A stretch of 64,000 nucleotides of DNA from Lactobacillus sp. ESL0684. GTDB lineage: Bacteria; Bacillota; Bacilli; Lactobacillales; Lactobacillaceae. Below are positions 16,534 to 26,326 of the stretch, piece by piece. Position 1 is the stretch's first letter; every line of letters starts with the position of its first letter. A program made the translations under genes and the position numbers. The stretch lies in contig NZ_CP113941.1 in the NCBI RefSeq assembly GCF_029392675.1, forward strand, positions 422,001-486,000, read 5' to 3'. The notes beneath the pieces were generated by a model. That model searched no databases, was not told where the DNA came from, and saw nothing but the letters and a program-made list of their open reading frames with translations.

Positions 16534-19500
16534 ATGCGTTTAACAAATATACTGGAACAAGATCAAAGTTTAACAAATTTTATTGCTAAAACAACTAAAG
16601 TAAAAAATTCGCTGTTAACTGGGGCTAATGCTGGTGCCTTTAGTTTGCTGCTGGTAGAATTGCTGCAGCAGTTGCAGCAACCCTTAATCTTGATTGAAGA
16701 AAATGAAAATAAGGCGCAAAAGCTATTTAGTGAGTTAAGTGCGATTTTGCCGAATAACACAGTTTATAATTTTCCAGTTGATGCTACTATTGCTACACAG
16801 ACAGCGGTCAGTTCGCCTGACGAGTTAAGCGATCGGATTCAGGCGCTTAATTTTTTGTTGAGTAAAAAGCTGGGAATAGTCGTCACTACACCGCAGGGTT
16901 TGCAATATCAGCTATCAGCACCAGAGGATTTTGCTAATGCTAGGCGCGAGTTTGCTCCAGGTGTAGAAGCTGACTTGACTAATTTGACTAACTGGTTGGT
17001 AAATTCTGGTTATATTAGAGAAAATTTGGTTGCTAAACCGGGTGAATTTGCATTAAGAGGAGATATTCTTGACATTTATCCACTTGATCAAGAAAATCCA
17101 ATCCGAATGGAATTCTTTGGTGACGAAATTGATACGATTAAAGTATTTGATCTAGCAACCCAACGCAGTCAAAAAACATTGGAGCAAGTGGTAATTGGTG
17201 CGGCGCAGGATCGAATTTTTACGACCGAAGATTTTATGCGTGCAGCAGACGCAATCTTGGCAGCTATGGAGTCGGCACCAGCTTCTGAAGCGGCAATTAA
17301 AGAACACTTTGCTCAAACTCTTGATGAGTTAAAGAATCAAACTTTACCACAAAATTATGCTTTTTTAATTGATTTTTTGCTTGAAGAGTCTAGTAGCTTG
17401 TTAGATTATTTGGCAAAGGATGGTCAGATTTTGGTCGATGATTGGCCGTTGATTGATCAAGCAATTAAAACGGTTGATCAACAGAATGCTGGCTTTATTG
17501 ATGATGAGTTAAAAGCTGGAGGTATGCTTCCTGGCCAAGAGTTGCGTGCTAATTTTAACGAATTATGGACAAAAGATGTTCATCATCGCATATATTTTTC
17601 ACTATTTCAGCGCAGCATGGGGCGAATTAGACTAGGTCAATTGTTTGATTGGAAAACCCGTGAGCCAGAACAGTTTTTTAGTCAAATGCCTTTGCTTAAG
17701 ACTGAACTTGAATCTTACCAAAAAAGTGGACAAACTGTGATTTTACAAGCTGACAATGAAAAACGAGCTAATCAGATTAGTCAGACTTTGGCAGATTTTG
17801 ATGTAGCTGCACCAATTGTTGCACCAGAAGACTTAATTTTAGGGCAAACCCAAATTACAGTTGGTGGTTTTGGCAGCGGCTTTAATTTACCTACCAGCAA
17901 CCTAATTTATTTAACTGAGCATGAGTTATTTAACAAGACAACTCATCATAAAAAGCGGATCCCCACACTCGAGAATGCCCAAAGATTACGTAATTATACT
18001 GAATTAAAACCGGGAGACTATGTGGTTCATGTTAATCACGGGATTGGTCGTTTTGAGGGGATTCAGACCCTAGAAAATAATGGCGTCAAGCGTGACTATA
18101 TTACGATTACTTATCAAAAAGGTGATCAATTATTTGTGCCAGCTGATCAGCTTAGCCTAGTTCAAAAATATGTTACTTCCGAAGGCAAGCATCCCCATAT
18201 TAGCAAACTTGGTGGCAGCGAATGGGCTAAGACTAAGCGCAAAGTTCAAGCTAAAGTTGAAGATATTGCCGATGATTTAATTGATTTGTATGCTAAACGT
18301 GAGTCTGAAACAGGTTTTGCTTTTGCAAAGGACGATGAATTACAAGATAAATTTGAAGCGGCTTTTCCTTATGTTGAAACCCCTGATCAATTACGATCAA
18401 TTAAGGAAATTAAACATGACATGGAACAGTCTAAGCCGATGGATCGGTTATTAGTAGGTGATGTTGGTTTTGGTAAAACTGAGGTGGCTTTAAGAGCAGC
18501 CTTTAAGGCAATTGAAAATAATAAACAAGTTGCCTTTTTAGTGCCAACCACAATTTTGGCTCAGCAGCATTACGAAACTATTCAGGATCGTTTTAAGGAC
18601 TTTCCAGTTAACTTTGCTATGTTGTCACGCTTTCAAACTCCTGCTGAATCTAGAAAAATTATTGCTGGGTTAAAAACTGGTAAAATTGATTTAGTTGTAG
18701 GTACGCATCGTTTACTTTCACAAGACGTTCATTTTAAAAATCTAGGTTTACTAATTGTCGATGAAGAACAGCGGTTTGGGGTTAAACATAAAGAAAAGTT
18801 AAAAGAATTAAAAGCTAATATTGATGTGCTTACTTTAACCGCGACGCCAATTCCGCGTACGCTGCACATGTCAATGGTTGGTGTGCGGGATTTGTCGGTA
18901 ATGGAAACTCCACCCTCAAATCGTTATCCGATCCAAACCTATGTTATGGAACAGCTCCCTAGTGTAGTTAAAGATGCATGTTTGCGAGAAATGCAGCGGC
19001 AGGGACAAGTTTTTTATCTGCATAATCGAATTGGCGATATTGATGAGGTAGTCAATCAATTGCAGGACTTGATTCCAACGGCCAGAATTGCCAGCGTTCA
19101 TGGTCGAATGAGTCAAACCCAAATGGAAGATACCTTATATCGATTTTTAAATCGTGAGTTTGATATTTTGGTAACGACTACGATTATTGAAACAGGCATT
19201 GACATGCCGAATGTGAATACAATGATTATTGAAGATGCGGATCGTTATGGATTAAGTCAGCTTTACCAATTGCGGGGCCGAATTGGTCGTAGTGCACGAT
19301 TAGCGTATGCTTATTTCTTATATCAGCCTAATAAAGTTTTGACTGAAATTGGTGAAAAACGGCTTGATGCCATCAGAGATTTTACTGAGTTGGGGTCAGG
19401 CTTTAAAATTGCTATGCGGGACTTGTCAATTCGCGGTGCCGGGAACATGCTAGGTGCTCAGCAGCATGGCTTTATTGATAGCGTTGGTTATGATTTGTAT

Positions 19501-20025
19501 TCTCAGATGTTAGGTGATGCAATCAAACAACGTAAGGGTAAGAAGGTTGTTAAGAAAACCAATGCTGAGCTTGATTTGGGATTGGAAGCATATATTCCAG
19601 ATACTTATATCGGTGATCAGGAAGAAAAAATTGAATTTTATAAAAAAATCAAGGCTGCTGATTCTGATGAGCTGATTCAAATTCAAGATGAATTGATAGA
19701 TCGTTTTGGCGATTATCCGGTACCAGTTGAGAATTTATTGGCAATCTCGAGTTTAAAAATTATGGCAGATTTAGCTCAGGTGGTAGGTATTAGCCGTACT
19801 GATTTGAAAGTTCAGGTTAAATTTACTGAATCTGCAAGTCGCCAGCTTGAGGGACCTAATGTGTTTAAGGCACTTGAACATGTTTCACTTAAAGCAAAAA
19901 TCACATTGGATCCGCAAAAATCACTGTTAGTTTTACTTGAATTACCAGCAAAGTGTAATGATCGCTTGTTAGTTAATGAGTTGACAACGTTTTTAACGGC
20001 AGCAAGTGATATTATTCAAAGATAA
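16534..20025 (+). CDS. mfd: Transcription-repair coupling factor
   Basis: A 1163-residue SF2 translocase that removes stalled RNA polymerase and recruits UvrA. The N-terminal UvrB-like domains are followed by a CarD-like RNA polymerase interaction domain (around residue 490, GDYVVHVNHGIGRFEG). Walker A is GDVGFGKTE near residue 642, the DEEQ box is near 743, motif III is LTATPIPRTL, and the C-terminal TRG-type and regulatory domains follow. Length is full. Cotranscribed with pth and probably with rqcP, 13 nt downstream. Confidence 0.96.
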   Translation: MRLTNILEQDQSLTNFIAKTTKVKNSLLTGANAGAFSLLLVELLQQLQQPLILIEENENKAQKLFSELSAILPNNTVYNFPVDATIATQTAVSSPDELSDRIQALNFLLSKKLGIVVTTPQGLQYQLSAPEDFANARREFAPGVEADLTNLTNWLVNSGYIRENLVAKPGEFALRGDILDIYPLDQENPIRMEFFGDEIDTIKVFDLATQRSQKTLEQVVIGAAQDRIFTTEDFMRAADAILAAMESAPASEAAIKEHFAQTLDELKNQTLPQNYAFLIDFLLEESSSLLDYLAKDGQILVDDWPLIDQAIKTVDQQNAGFIDDELKAGGMLPGQELRANFNELWTKDVHHRIYFSLFQRSMGRIRLGQLFDWKTREPEQFFSQMPLLKTELESYQKSGQTVILQADNEKRANQISQTLADFDVAAPIVAPEDLILGQTQITVGGFGSGFNLPTSNLIYLTEHELFNKTTHHKKRIPTLENAQRLRNYTELKPGDYVVHVNHGIGRFEGIQTLENNGVKRDYITITYQKGDQLFVPADQLSLVQKYVTSEGKHPHISKLGGSEWAKTKRKVQAKVEDIADDLIDLYAKRESETGFAFAKDDELQDKFEAAFPYVETPDQLRSIKEIKHDMEQSKPMDRLLVGDVGFGKTEVALRAAFKAIENNKQVAFLVPTTILAQQHYETIQDRFKDFPVNFAMLSRFQTPAESRKIIAGLKTGKIDLVVGTHRLLSQDVHFKNLGLLIVDEEQRFGVKHKEKLKELKANIDVLTLTATPIPRTLHMSMVGVRDLSVMETPPSNRYPIQTYVMEQLPSVVKDACLREMQRQGQVFYLHNRIGDIDEVVNQLQDLIPTARIASVHGRMSQTQMEDTLYRFLNREFDILVTTTIIETGIDMPNVNTMIIEDADRYGLSQLYQLRGRIGRSARLAYAYFLYQPNKVLTEIGEKRLDAIRDFTELGSGFKIAMRDLSIRGAGNMLGAQQHGFIDSVGYDLYSQMLGDAIKQRKGKKVVKKTNAELDLGLEAYIPDTYIGDQEEKIEFYKKIKAADSDELIQIQDELIDRFGDYPVPVENLLAISSLKIMADLAQVVGISRTDLKVQVKFTESASRQLEGPNVFKALEHVSLKAKITLDPQKSLLVLLELPAKCNDRLLVNELTTFLTAASDIIQR

Positions 20026-20038
20026 AGTGAGGTTTAAA

Positions 20039-20281
20039 ATGAGAATTGATAAATTTTTAAAGGTTTCTCGGTTAGTTAAGAGAAGACCCATTGCTAAAGA
20101 AATGGCCGATCAAGGAAGAATTAAGGTTAATGATCGAGTTGTTAAATCAAGTTACGATGTCCAAATAGGTGACATAATTGAAGTTGGCTATGGTTCAAGA
20201 CAAGTTAAGGCTAAAGTGTGTGCAATTAGGGAAACTACTAAAAAAGCTGAAGCAAGTGAATTATATGAATTGCTAGATTAA
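20039..20281 (+). CDS. rqcP: S4-domain RNA-binding protein RqcP (YabO/Hsp15-like)
   Basis: An 80-residue protein starting MRIDKFLKVSRLVKRR, an S4 RNA-binding domain. ATG 20039 behind GTGAGG is chosen over an upstream in-frame start inside mfd. Family members bind stalled 50S-peptidyl-tRNA complexes and help RqcH add C-terminal alanine tails. The mfd-rqcP-divIC order matches other Firmicutes. Confidence 0.9.
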   Translation: MRIDKFLKVSRLVKRRPIAKEMADQGRIKVNDRVVKSSYDVQIGDIIEVGYGSRQVKAKVCAIRETTKKAEASELYELLD

Positions 20282-20317
20282 TTAGTAGCTAGACTTAATG
20301 ACTTTTATAGTTGGCCT

Positions 20318-20326
20318 TGCTATAAT
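20318..20326 (+). promoter_or_regulatory. Extended -10 promoter of divIC
   Basis: TGCTATAAT (20318-20326), a perfect extended -10, lies 32 nt before the divIC start. No strong -35 is seen. It would drive divIC, the S1 gene and tilS. Confidence 0.6.
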
Positions 20327-20358
20327 GAATTAAATTGTTTTAGTGATAGAGGATAATC

Positions 20359-20736
20359 ATGATGAAGGGACCACGTATTTATAATTCACTCAGCCCACAA
20401 GAGCGAGCAGCGCGTTTAAAGCGTCAACAAGAAAAACGAGCAAAAGAAGTTCATCGCAATCGGCGGAATCGGATTGCGGCCATTTTTGCAATTCTATTCT
20501 TGGTTTTAGGTGTGCAGATAGCAATTACTCATGCTAAAACGGTTAGAATCAATCAGCAAGTTGAAACTACTAAAAAGTCTTTAAAGCAAATTAATCATGA
20601 GAAACGGGCACTATCGACTAAACGTGATGACCTAAAAGACCCAGATTATGTAGCGAAATTGGTGCGATTCAAATTTTTGTATTCCAAGCCAAATGAAACG
20701 ATTTATAATATTCCAGATGGAAAAAGCAATAAATAA
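20359..20736 (+). CDS. divIC: Cell-division septum protein DivIC/FtsB family
   Basis: A 125-residue bitopic membrane protein. The basic cytoplasmic N-terminus (about residues 1-37) is followed by one membrane helix (about 39-58) and an extracytoplasmic coiled coil, ending with the conserved DPDYVAKLVRFKFLYSKPNE segment. DivIC acts with FtsL and DivIB at the division site. The start is ATG at 20359, with AGAGGAT five bases upstream. Its stop overlaps the ATG of the S1 gene. Confidence 0.92.
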   Translation: MMKGPRIYNSLSPQERAARLKRQQEKRAKEVHRNRRNRIAAIFAILFLVLGVQIAITHAKTVRINQQVETTKKSLKQINHEKRALSTKRDDLKDPDYVAKLVRFKFLYSKPNETIYNIPDGKSNK

Positions 20737-21101
20737 TGAAATATCAAGTGGGACAAAGACTTACTGGCAAGATTAATAATATTACTAAACTAGGGATTTT
20801 TATCACTATAGCTGATCATCAAACTGGGTTGATTCATCATAGTGACTTTGGTAATAATTGGCTGCGTGAAAGTCATAATTATCAAGTTGGGCAAACAATT
20901 CGAGTGGTTGTGTTACATAATCACCATGGTAAGCTAGCATTATCTAAAATGCGGGTTAATGATCCTGAATTGCTTGATCCAACTAATCCATTTTCGTCTA
21001 CTAAGCCAGCAGATTTTCAGACTGTTTTGACTGAGACACTCAGTGCTGCTAAAAGTGAAACTGCAAAATTAACAGCGGATTTGGTGAAGTATGCAGATTG
21101 A
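20736..21101 (+). CDS. S1-domain RNA-binding protein (YabR/GSP13-like)
   Basis: A 121-residue protein with one S1 OB-fold in the N-terminal half (YQVGQRLTGKINNITKLGIF, then the GLIHHSDFG strand) and a less conserved C-terminal tail. Relatives associate with ribosomes or act as stress proteins. It overlaps divIC by 1 nt and tilS by 11 nt, so translation is coupled. Specific role unknown. Confidence 0.85.
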   Translation: MKYQVGQRLTGKINNITKLGIFITIADHQTGLIHHSDFGNNWLRESHNYQVGQTIRVVVLHNHHGKLALSKMRVNDPELLDPTNPFSSTKPADFQTVLTETLSAAKSETAKLTADLVKYAD

Positions 21102-22359
21102 TGCATTTTTTAAACAAAACCATTTGGCGTTAACTGGTAAAACTTTAGTTGTAGCCGTCAGTGGTGGCCCCGATTCTATGGCTTTACTAGATTTATTAAA
21201 TACAATTCAGGAACGCTATCAACTGCAGTTAATCGCCGCTCATTTAGATCACCAGTTGCGAAAAGATTCACTGCAAGAAGCAAGAATCATTGCTGAATAT
21301 TGCCAAGATAAACCAATTAAGCAAGTTAATGGTTATTGGCCTAAGTCTGCTCATCCTAAAGTTGGGATTGAAGCTGCGGCACGTCAGTATCGTTATGACT
21401 TTTTACTAAAGGTAATGCGTCAGGAGCATGGCGACTATCTATTAACTGCTCATCATAATGATGATCTGCTAGAAAATATTATCTTGAAGTTTATTCGTTC
21501 AGGTAATCCTAATGAAATGAATAGTTTAAAGGCAGTTACTAAAAGGGAAGAAACTACTTTATTAAGGCCCTTATTGACTGTAAAAAAAGGACAATTATTA
21601 GATTATGTCCAAGATAAAAAAATTACTTTTGTCAAAGACATAACTAATGATGAGGACGACGTTTTACGAAATCGGATTCGTCATCACATCATCCCACTGT
21701 TAAAACAAGAAAATGCGCAAGTTGGTACAAATGCGGTACGCTTTAGCAGACAAATGGAAGTATTGAGTAAAATTACTGAACGCAATTTTGAGCATCTTCC
21801 TAAGCCCCAAGAATTTTTGGGGTGTTCCTATCGTTTGCCTAGTAAAGTACTTAGCACTTTATCTGTATCTGAGCAAACTAGTTATTGGCAGAATTTTATT
21901 TGGCAGACGTTTCAAAGGCGAGTAAACGAAAACTTGGCTAACTTTAAATTGATTAATTATCAAGATTATTTTTATTTGGTTAAAGATAACTTGCCACAGC
22001 CTGTGGAAATTAATGCAATTAGCTTAAATCATGCTTTTAACTTTTTGGATCGTCAATTTTTGGTTACTAAAGAGCCGAGAGCTTTCACTCTATTAGATTG
22101 CTTTTTGGCTCCAGATCAGGTAACTTTTTATGCTGGGTCACTTGCAGCTGGAACTAAGTTAAGATTACGAAACGGTCAGCATGTTAAAAGTAAGAAAAAG
22201 TTTGCCCAAAAAGGGATTCCTAACGTGCTTCGGCCATACTGCTTAACGATTTATGCTGATGGAGAACCAGTATTTATTGAGCAAACATACCATAATCAGG
22301 AATGCAATCAAAATATGATTAATTATTATGTATATCAAAAAAATGGTAAAAAAATTTAA
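21091..22359 (+). CDS. tilS: tRNA(Ile)-lysidine synthase
   Basis: A 422-residue enzyme that uses ATP and lysine to convert C34 of tRNA-Ile(CAU) to lysidine, switching it from Met to Ile decoding. The PP-loop SGGPDS is residues 24-29. TAHHNDDLLEN is the second conserved segment, and NDEDDVLRNRIRH the third. The C-terminal TilS domains are present. It overlaps the S1 gene by 11 nt. In many Firmicutes hprT follows; here ftsH follows directly. Confidence 0.95.
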   Translation: MQIDAFFKQNHLALTGKTLVVAVSGGPDSMALLDLLNTIQERYQLQLIAAHLDHQLRKDSLQEARIIAEYCQDKPIKQVNGYWPKSAHPKVGIEAAARQYRYDFLLKVMRQEHGDYLLTAHHNDDLLENIILKFIRSGNPNEMNSLKAVTKREETTLLRPLLTVKKGQLLDYVQDKKITFVKDITNDEDDVLRNRIRHHIIPLLKQENAQVGTNAVRFSRQMEVLSKITERNFEHLPKPQEFLGCSYRLPSKVLSTLSVSEQTSYWQNFIWQTFQRRVNENLANFKLINYQDYFYLVKDNLPQPVEINAISLNHAFNFLDRQFLVTKEPRAFTLLDCFLAPDQVTFYAGSLAAGTKLRLRNGQHVKSKKKFAQKGIPNVLRPYCLTIYADGEPVFIEQTYHNQECNQNMINYYVYQKNGKKI

Positions 22360-22432
22360 AATATTAGAGCATTAGTGAAATTTGTGTTAAACTTTTATTC
22401 GTATATTTCTATAAACTTTGCGGAGGCTTTTT

Positions 22433-24589
22433 ATGAAAAATAACCGGAATCGGCTGTTTTCGAACGGCTTGTTCTATATTGTTGTCTTCCTTTTATTATT
22501 GGGTGGCATTAACTGGGCACTTGGTGGATCAGACAAATCAGGTGGCAGTGAAAATATTAGTTACTCAGAATTTGTTAAGGACTTGCGTCAGGGCAAAGTT
22601 AAAAACTTTAATGTTCAGCCTGCTAACGGTGTTTATACCGTTTCGGGGAGCTATAAAAATGCTCAAGAAACTAAGGGACAAACAAAAAATAGTTTTGACT
22701 TCTTAAATGGTAATTCTGGCTCACAGGTAAAACGTTTTTCAACTACGATGTTGCAAAATGATTCAAGTGTGGCTAATGTGCAAGATTTGGCACAAAAGAG
22801 TAATACCAAGATGACGACCCAAGGGGAATCCCAGTCAGGTAGTTGGCTATCAACAATTGTGATGCTGGTACCAACTATTCTCTTTATCGTGATGCTCTGG
22901 ATGATGGTTAGCCAAAGTGGCGGCGGTAGTGGCCGCGGCGGCAATGGCGGCATTATGAACTTTGGCCGTTCTCATGTTAAACCTGAGGATCCGAAGAAAA
23001 ATAAAGTTCGTTTCTCGGATGTTGCAGGTGAGGAGGAAGAAAAGCAAGAATTAGTAGAAGTAGTTGAATTTTTGAAGAATCCAGCTAAATTTACTAAATT
23101 GGGAGCCAAAATTCCTTCTGGTGTCTTACTTGAGGGTCCTCCGGGTACAGGTAAGACTTTACTTGCTAGGGCAGTTGCTGGTGAAGCCAATGTACCATTC
23201 TTCTCGATTTCTGGTTCAGACTTTGTTGAAATGTTCGTTGGTGTTGGTGCTAGTAGGGTGCGTGATCTGTTTACTAATGCTAAAAGGAATGCACCAAGTA
23301 TTATCTTTATCGATGAAATCGATGCAATTGGTCGTAGTCGTGGCAGTAGTGCCAGTGGCGGCGGTAACGATGAACGTGAACAAACATTAAATCAATTACT
23401 AGTTGAAATGGATGGATTCCAAGGCAATGAGGGAGTAATTGTGATCGCTGCGACTAACCGTTCAGATGTTTTGGATCCAGCTTTACTTCGTCCAGGACGC
23501 TTTGATCGTAAGGTATTAGTTGGGACTCCTGATGTGCGCGGACGTGAAGCTATTTTACGAGTTCATGCCAAAAATATGCCATTGGCTGACGATGTTGATT
23601 TGAAAGAAATCGCACGACAGACTCCTGGTTTTGTTGGGGCAGATTTAGCCAACTTGTTGAACGAAGCCGCATTACTAGCAGCTCGCCGCAATGGTGGAGA
23701 AATTACTGCTCTTGACCTTGATGAAGCAGAGGATCGTGTAATTGCTGGACCAGCTAAAAAGAACAGTCTTATTTCTAAGAAAGAACGTCAGCGCGTGGCG
23801 TTCCATGAAGCTGGACACTCTATTTGTGGGTTGGTATTAAGTGATTCAAGAACAGTGCGCAAGGTAACAATTGTACCTCATGGTCGTACTGGTGGTTACA
23901 ATTTGATGCTACCTAAAGATGACCAATTCTTGTTAACTAAGAAGCAGTTAATGGAGCAATTAGTTGGTCTGATGGGTGGTCGTGCTGGTGAAGAAGTTGT
24001 AGTTGGTGATCAATCAACTGGAGCTTCTAATGACTTTGAGCAGGCTACGCAAATTGCTCACAGTATGGTTGTTAATTATGGGATGACCGAGTCTTTAGGA
24101 ATGGTTGAACTTGAAAAAGAGGGCGAAACCAATCCTTATGGAATGAAGCCATACAGTGAAGCTACTTCAGCTAAAATTGATGAAGCAGTGAAGCAATTAC
24201 TAGATGAGGCTCATGCAAAAGCGGTTGAAGTGGTTAAGAACAATCGCGAAAAGCATCGTATTATTGCCGAAGCTTTGCTAAAATATGAAACTTTAGACGA
24301 AAAACAAATTATGTCCTTGTATGAAACTGGTAAAATGCCAGAAAAAACTGAACAATTTCCTAGTGAGTCAAAGGCTTCTACTTATGAAGAAGCTAAGGCT
24401 GCAGCTGAGAAAAAGGAAAGTTTAAAGGCACAAGTTGCAGACAAGACACAAGCAGATGATGAAGTTCAAACTAATGCTGAACAAAAGGACAGTGAACAGA
24501 CAACCAAGTCTGACACGGCACCTGCATCGTCATTACAGTCTGAAGCTAATAACGATGACCATCCAACGGATGATCAAAAACAAGATTAA
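22433..24589 (+). CDS. ftsH: ATP-dependent zinc metalloprotease FtsH
   Basis: A 718-residue membrane-anchored AAA+ protease that degrades misassembled membrane and short-lived cytosolic proteins. Two N-terminal membrane helices (about residues 10-28 and 138-160) flank an extracytoplasmic domain. Walker A GPPGTGKT starts near 235, FIDEIDAIG is Walker B, the SRH region reads RPGRFDR, and the zinc site is H458-E-A-G-H462. The C-terminal 80 residues form an acidic, Gln/Lys-rich low-complexity tail. ATG 22433 is chosen because it is 6 nt after GGAGG. A terminator follows. Confidence 0.96.
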   Translation: MKNNRNRLFSNGLFYIVVFLLLLGGINWALGGSDKSGGSENISYSEFVKDLRQGKVKNFNVQPANGVYTVSGSYKNAQETKGQTKNSFDFLNGNSGSQVKRFSTTMLQNDSSVANVQDLAQKSNTKMTTQGESQSGSWLSTIVMLVPTILFIVMLWMMVSQSGGGSGRGGNGGIMNFGRSHVKPEDPKKNKVRFSDVAGEEEEKQELVEVVEFLKNPAKFTKLGAKIPSGVLLEGPPGTGKTLLARAVAGEANVPFFSISGSDFVEMFVGVGASRVRDLFTNAKRNAPSIIFIDEIDAIGRSRGSSASGGGNDEREQTLNQLLVEMDGFQGNEGVIVIAATNRSDVLDPALLRPGRFDRKVLVGTPDVRGREAILRVHAKNMPLADDVDLKEIARQTPGFVGADLANLLNEAALLAARRNGGEITALDLDEAEDRVIAGPAKKNSLISKKERQRVAFHEAGHSICGLVLSDSRTVRKVTIVPHGRTGGYNLMLPKDDQFLLTKKQLMEQLVGLMGGRAGEEVVVGDQSTGASNDFEQATQIAHSMVVNYGMTESLGMVELEKEGETNPYGMKPYSEATSAKIDEAVKQLLDEAHAKAVEVVKNNREKHRIIAEALLKYETLDEKQIMSLYETGKMPEKTEQFPSESKASTYEEAKAAAEKKESLKAQVADKTQADDEVQTNAEQKDSEQTTKSDTAPASSLQSEANNDDHPTDDQKQD

Positions 24590-24593
24590 TATA

Positions 24594-24624
24594 AATAGGG
24601 CCTGGCAAAGGGCTCTATTTTTTT
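24594..24624 (+). terminator. Terminator after ftsH, abutting the hslO ribosome binding site
   Basis: AATAGGGCC (24594-24602) pairs with GGCTCTATT (24611-24619) with one G-U, followed by a T run to 24624. AGGAG of hslO begins at once after the T run, leaving no room for a promoter between them. Confidence 0.8.
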
Positions 24625-24636
24625 AGGAGAATATTA

Positions 24637-25515
24637 ATGAGTGACTATTTAATTAAGGCATTAGATAAAACTAAAAATTTGCGGTTGTTGACGATTACAG
24701 CTAAAGACCTAGTACAGGAAGCTCAGACTAGGCAGGATACTTGGTCAGCTTCTTCGGCTGTTTTAGGTAGAACACTTATTGCTGGTGTTTTGCTAGCTGG
24801 AGCCGAATTGAGTGACAAAGAAGAACTGACTTTGCGACTTTTAGGAGATGGGCCTGTGGGAGCGACAGTTGTCACTGCTCAATCAAACCTGACAGTCAAA
24901 GGCTATGTCAAAAATCCCCATATTGCTTTACCATCGAAAAAGGCTGGGCACATTGATGTTAAAAGTGCAGTTGGATCAGGTTGGCTGCAAGTAACTAAAG
25001 ATTTGGGATTGAAAGAACCTTATACAGGTGAGGTTCCAATCGTGTCTGGAGAAATTGCTGAGGATGTTGCTTATTATTTAACTAAATCAGAGCAAATTCC
25101 ATCTGCAGTTGGTTTGTCAGTATTTGTAAATCCTAACAATACAATTGGTGAAGCTGGTGGCTTTATGTTGCAAGCATTGCCGGGAGCTAGTGATAGCCTA
25201 ATTGATCAGACAATTAATCGAATTAATGAGTTGCCAGCGTTATCGACTTCTTTTTTAGACGGCATGACTCCTGAAGATTTAGCTCGCAAGATTTTGGGAA
25301 CTGACTGCAAAATTTTGACTAAAGATAAGGTTGCTTTCAAATGTGATTGTTCAAGAAAAAAGTATACTGAACTATTGAGAACACTCAAGTCGTCTGAACT
25401 AAAAGCGATGATTACCGAAGATCATGGGGCTGAATTGACTTGTAATTTTTGCTCGCAACAGTATCAATTTACTCAAGAACAATTACAAAATATTTTGGAT
25501 CAAAAACTTAACTAG
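24637..25515 (+). CDS. hslO: Redox-regulated chaperone Hsp33
   Basis: A 292-residue holdase that is activated when its zinc-bound cysteines are oxidised. The C-terminal redox switch has the four cysteines: CDC near residues 234-236 and CNFC near 268-271. Length and N-terminal domain fit the family. ATG 24637 follows TTAGGAGAA. It probably depends on readthrough of the ftsH terminator, or on a promoter inside ftsH, for expression. It usually lies downstream of ftsH in lactobacilli. Confidence 0.95.
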   Translation: MSDYLIKALDKTKNLRLLTITAKDLVQEAQTRQDTWSASSAVLGRTLIAGVLLAGAELSDKEELTLRLLGDGPVGATVVTAQSNLTVKGYVKNPHIALPSKKAGHIDVKSAVGSGWLQVTKDLGLKEPYTGEVPIVSGEIAEDVAYYLTKSEQIPSAVGLSVFVNPNNTIGEAGGFMLQALPGASDSLIDQTINRINELPALSTSFLDGMTPEDLARKILGTDCKILTKDKVAFKCDCSRKKYTELLRTLKSSELKAMITEDHGAELTCNFCSQQYQFTQEQLQNILDQKLN

Positions 25516-25611
25516 TATTTTTTAATCAGATTAAGTTAAAAATCAGGGTGCAGTAAGCAATAATCTTGTTTATAATGGAGAAGTTAAAGAAATTTGAAAA
25601 GGAGTGCAAAA

Positions 25612-26238
25612 ATGCTAAACGTGTATGTTGTGCGTCATGGTCAAACAGATACTAATAAAACTGGCGCCATCAATGGTTCAGGAACTAACTTACCTCTAAA
25701 TGAAACGGGAATTAAACAAGTAGAAACTTTACATAATAGCTTTGATATTAATAAAATTGATTGTGTTTATGCTAGCCCACTAACTCGGGCCAAGCAAACA
25801 GCAGAAATTTTAACCCAAGGTAAACGGGAAATTATTACTGATGACCGGCTTAAGGAAATGGATTATGGTGATTGGGATGGCAAAATTAGTGCCGAAGTCC
25901 GTACTAGTTATCCACAAGTCTTTGATGAGCTAGGCTATTTTAAGAATAATTATAGTGATTATTGTCATGGTGAGAGCTATGAGCACTTGGCTGCACGGCT
26001 AATGGATTTTTGGCATGAGTTAGTGCAAAAGCATGAAGATGAATCTGTCTTGGTGGTCTTTCATGGGACCGCTTCTCGTTCGCTAGTGCAGAATGTTTTA
26101 AAAGTACCTGACATTACATTAATTGGTGAAGTACAGAATGCTGGTGTGATTAACTTTTCTGTTGATGATCGGACTAAAAAAACTTTTTTGCGTTATTATA
26201 ACCGTGTTGCTCCTGGTAAATTTTTTATTGAAAAATAA
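25612..26238 (+). CDS. Histidine phosphatase family protein (phosphoglycerate mutase-like)
   Basis: A 208-residue protein. The N-terminal VVRHGQTDTNKTG contains the phospho-accepting His of the RHG motif; ASPLTRAKQTAEIL and a later FHGTASR supply the other catalytic His and Arg residues. ATG 25612 is preferred over an upstream TTG at 25594 because AAGGAG lies 7 nt before it. Family members range from cofactor-dependent mutases to broad phosphatases; this one is short and more likely a phosphatase. Substrate unknown. A TATAAT at 25571-25576 may be its -10. Confidence 0.85.
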   Translation: MLNVYVVRHGQTDTNKTGAINGSGTNLPLNETGIKQVETLHNSFDINKIDCVYASPLTRAKQTAEILTQGKREIITDDRLKEMDYGDWDGKISAEVRTSYPQVFDELGYFKNNYSDYCHGESYEHLAARLMDFWHELVQKHEDESVLVVFHGTASRSLVQNVLKVPDITLIGEVQNAGVINFSVDDRTKKTFLRYYNRVAPGKFFIEK

Positions 26239-26258
26239 GAGTTCAATTTATCCGCTTT

Positions 26259-26300
26259 TTGATTAAGAAGTTTTGTTAATCAAGCAGGATTTGGTATGAT
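26259..26300 (+). promoter_or_regulatory. dusB-lysS promoter with overlapping inverted repeat
   Basis: TTGTTA (26273-26278), 16-bp spacer, TATGAT (26295-26300) with TG at 26292-26293 (extended -10). A perfect 8-bp inverted repeat, TTGATTAA (26259-26266) and TTAATCAA (26276-26283), covers the -35 and could be an operator or a weak terminator hairpin of the upstream gene. Confidence 0.55.
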
Positions 26301-26326
26301 GTTAGGGTATTTGAAAGGATGATTTA

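Noticed and set aside
20006-20038. N-terminal extension of RqcP from an upstream start
   Set aside because: It overlaps the end of mfd, and MRIDKFLKVSR at 20039 is the family N-terminus with GTGAGG before it.
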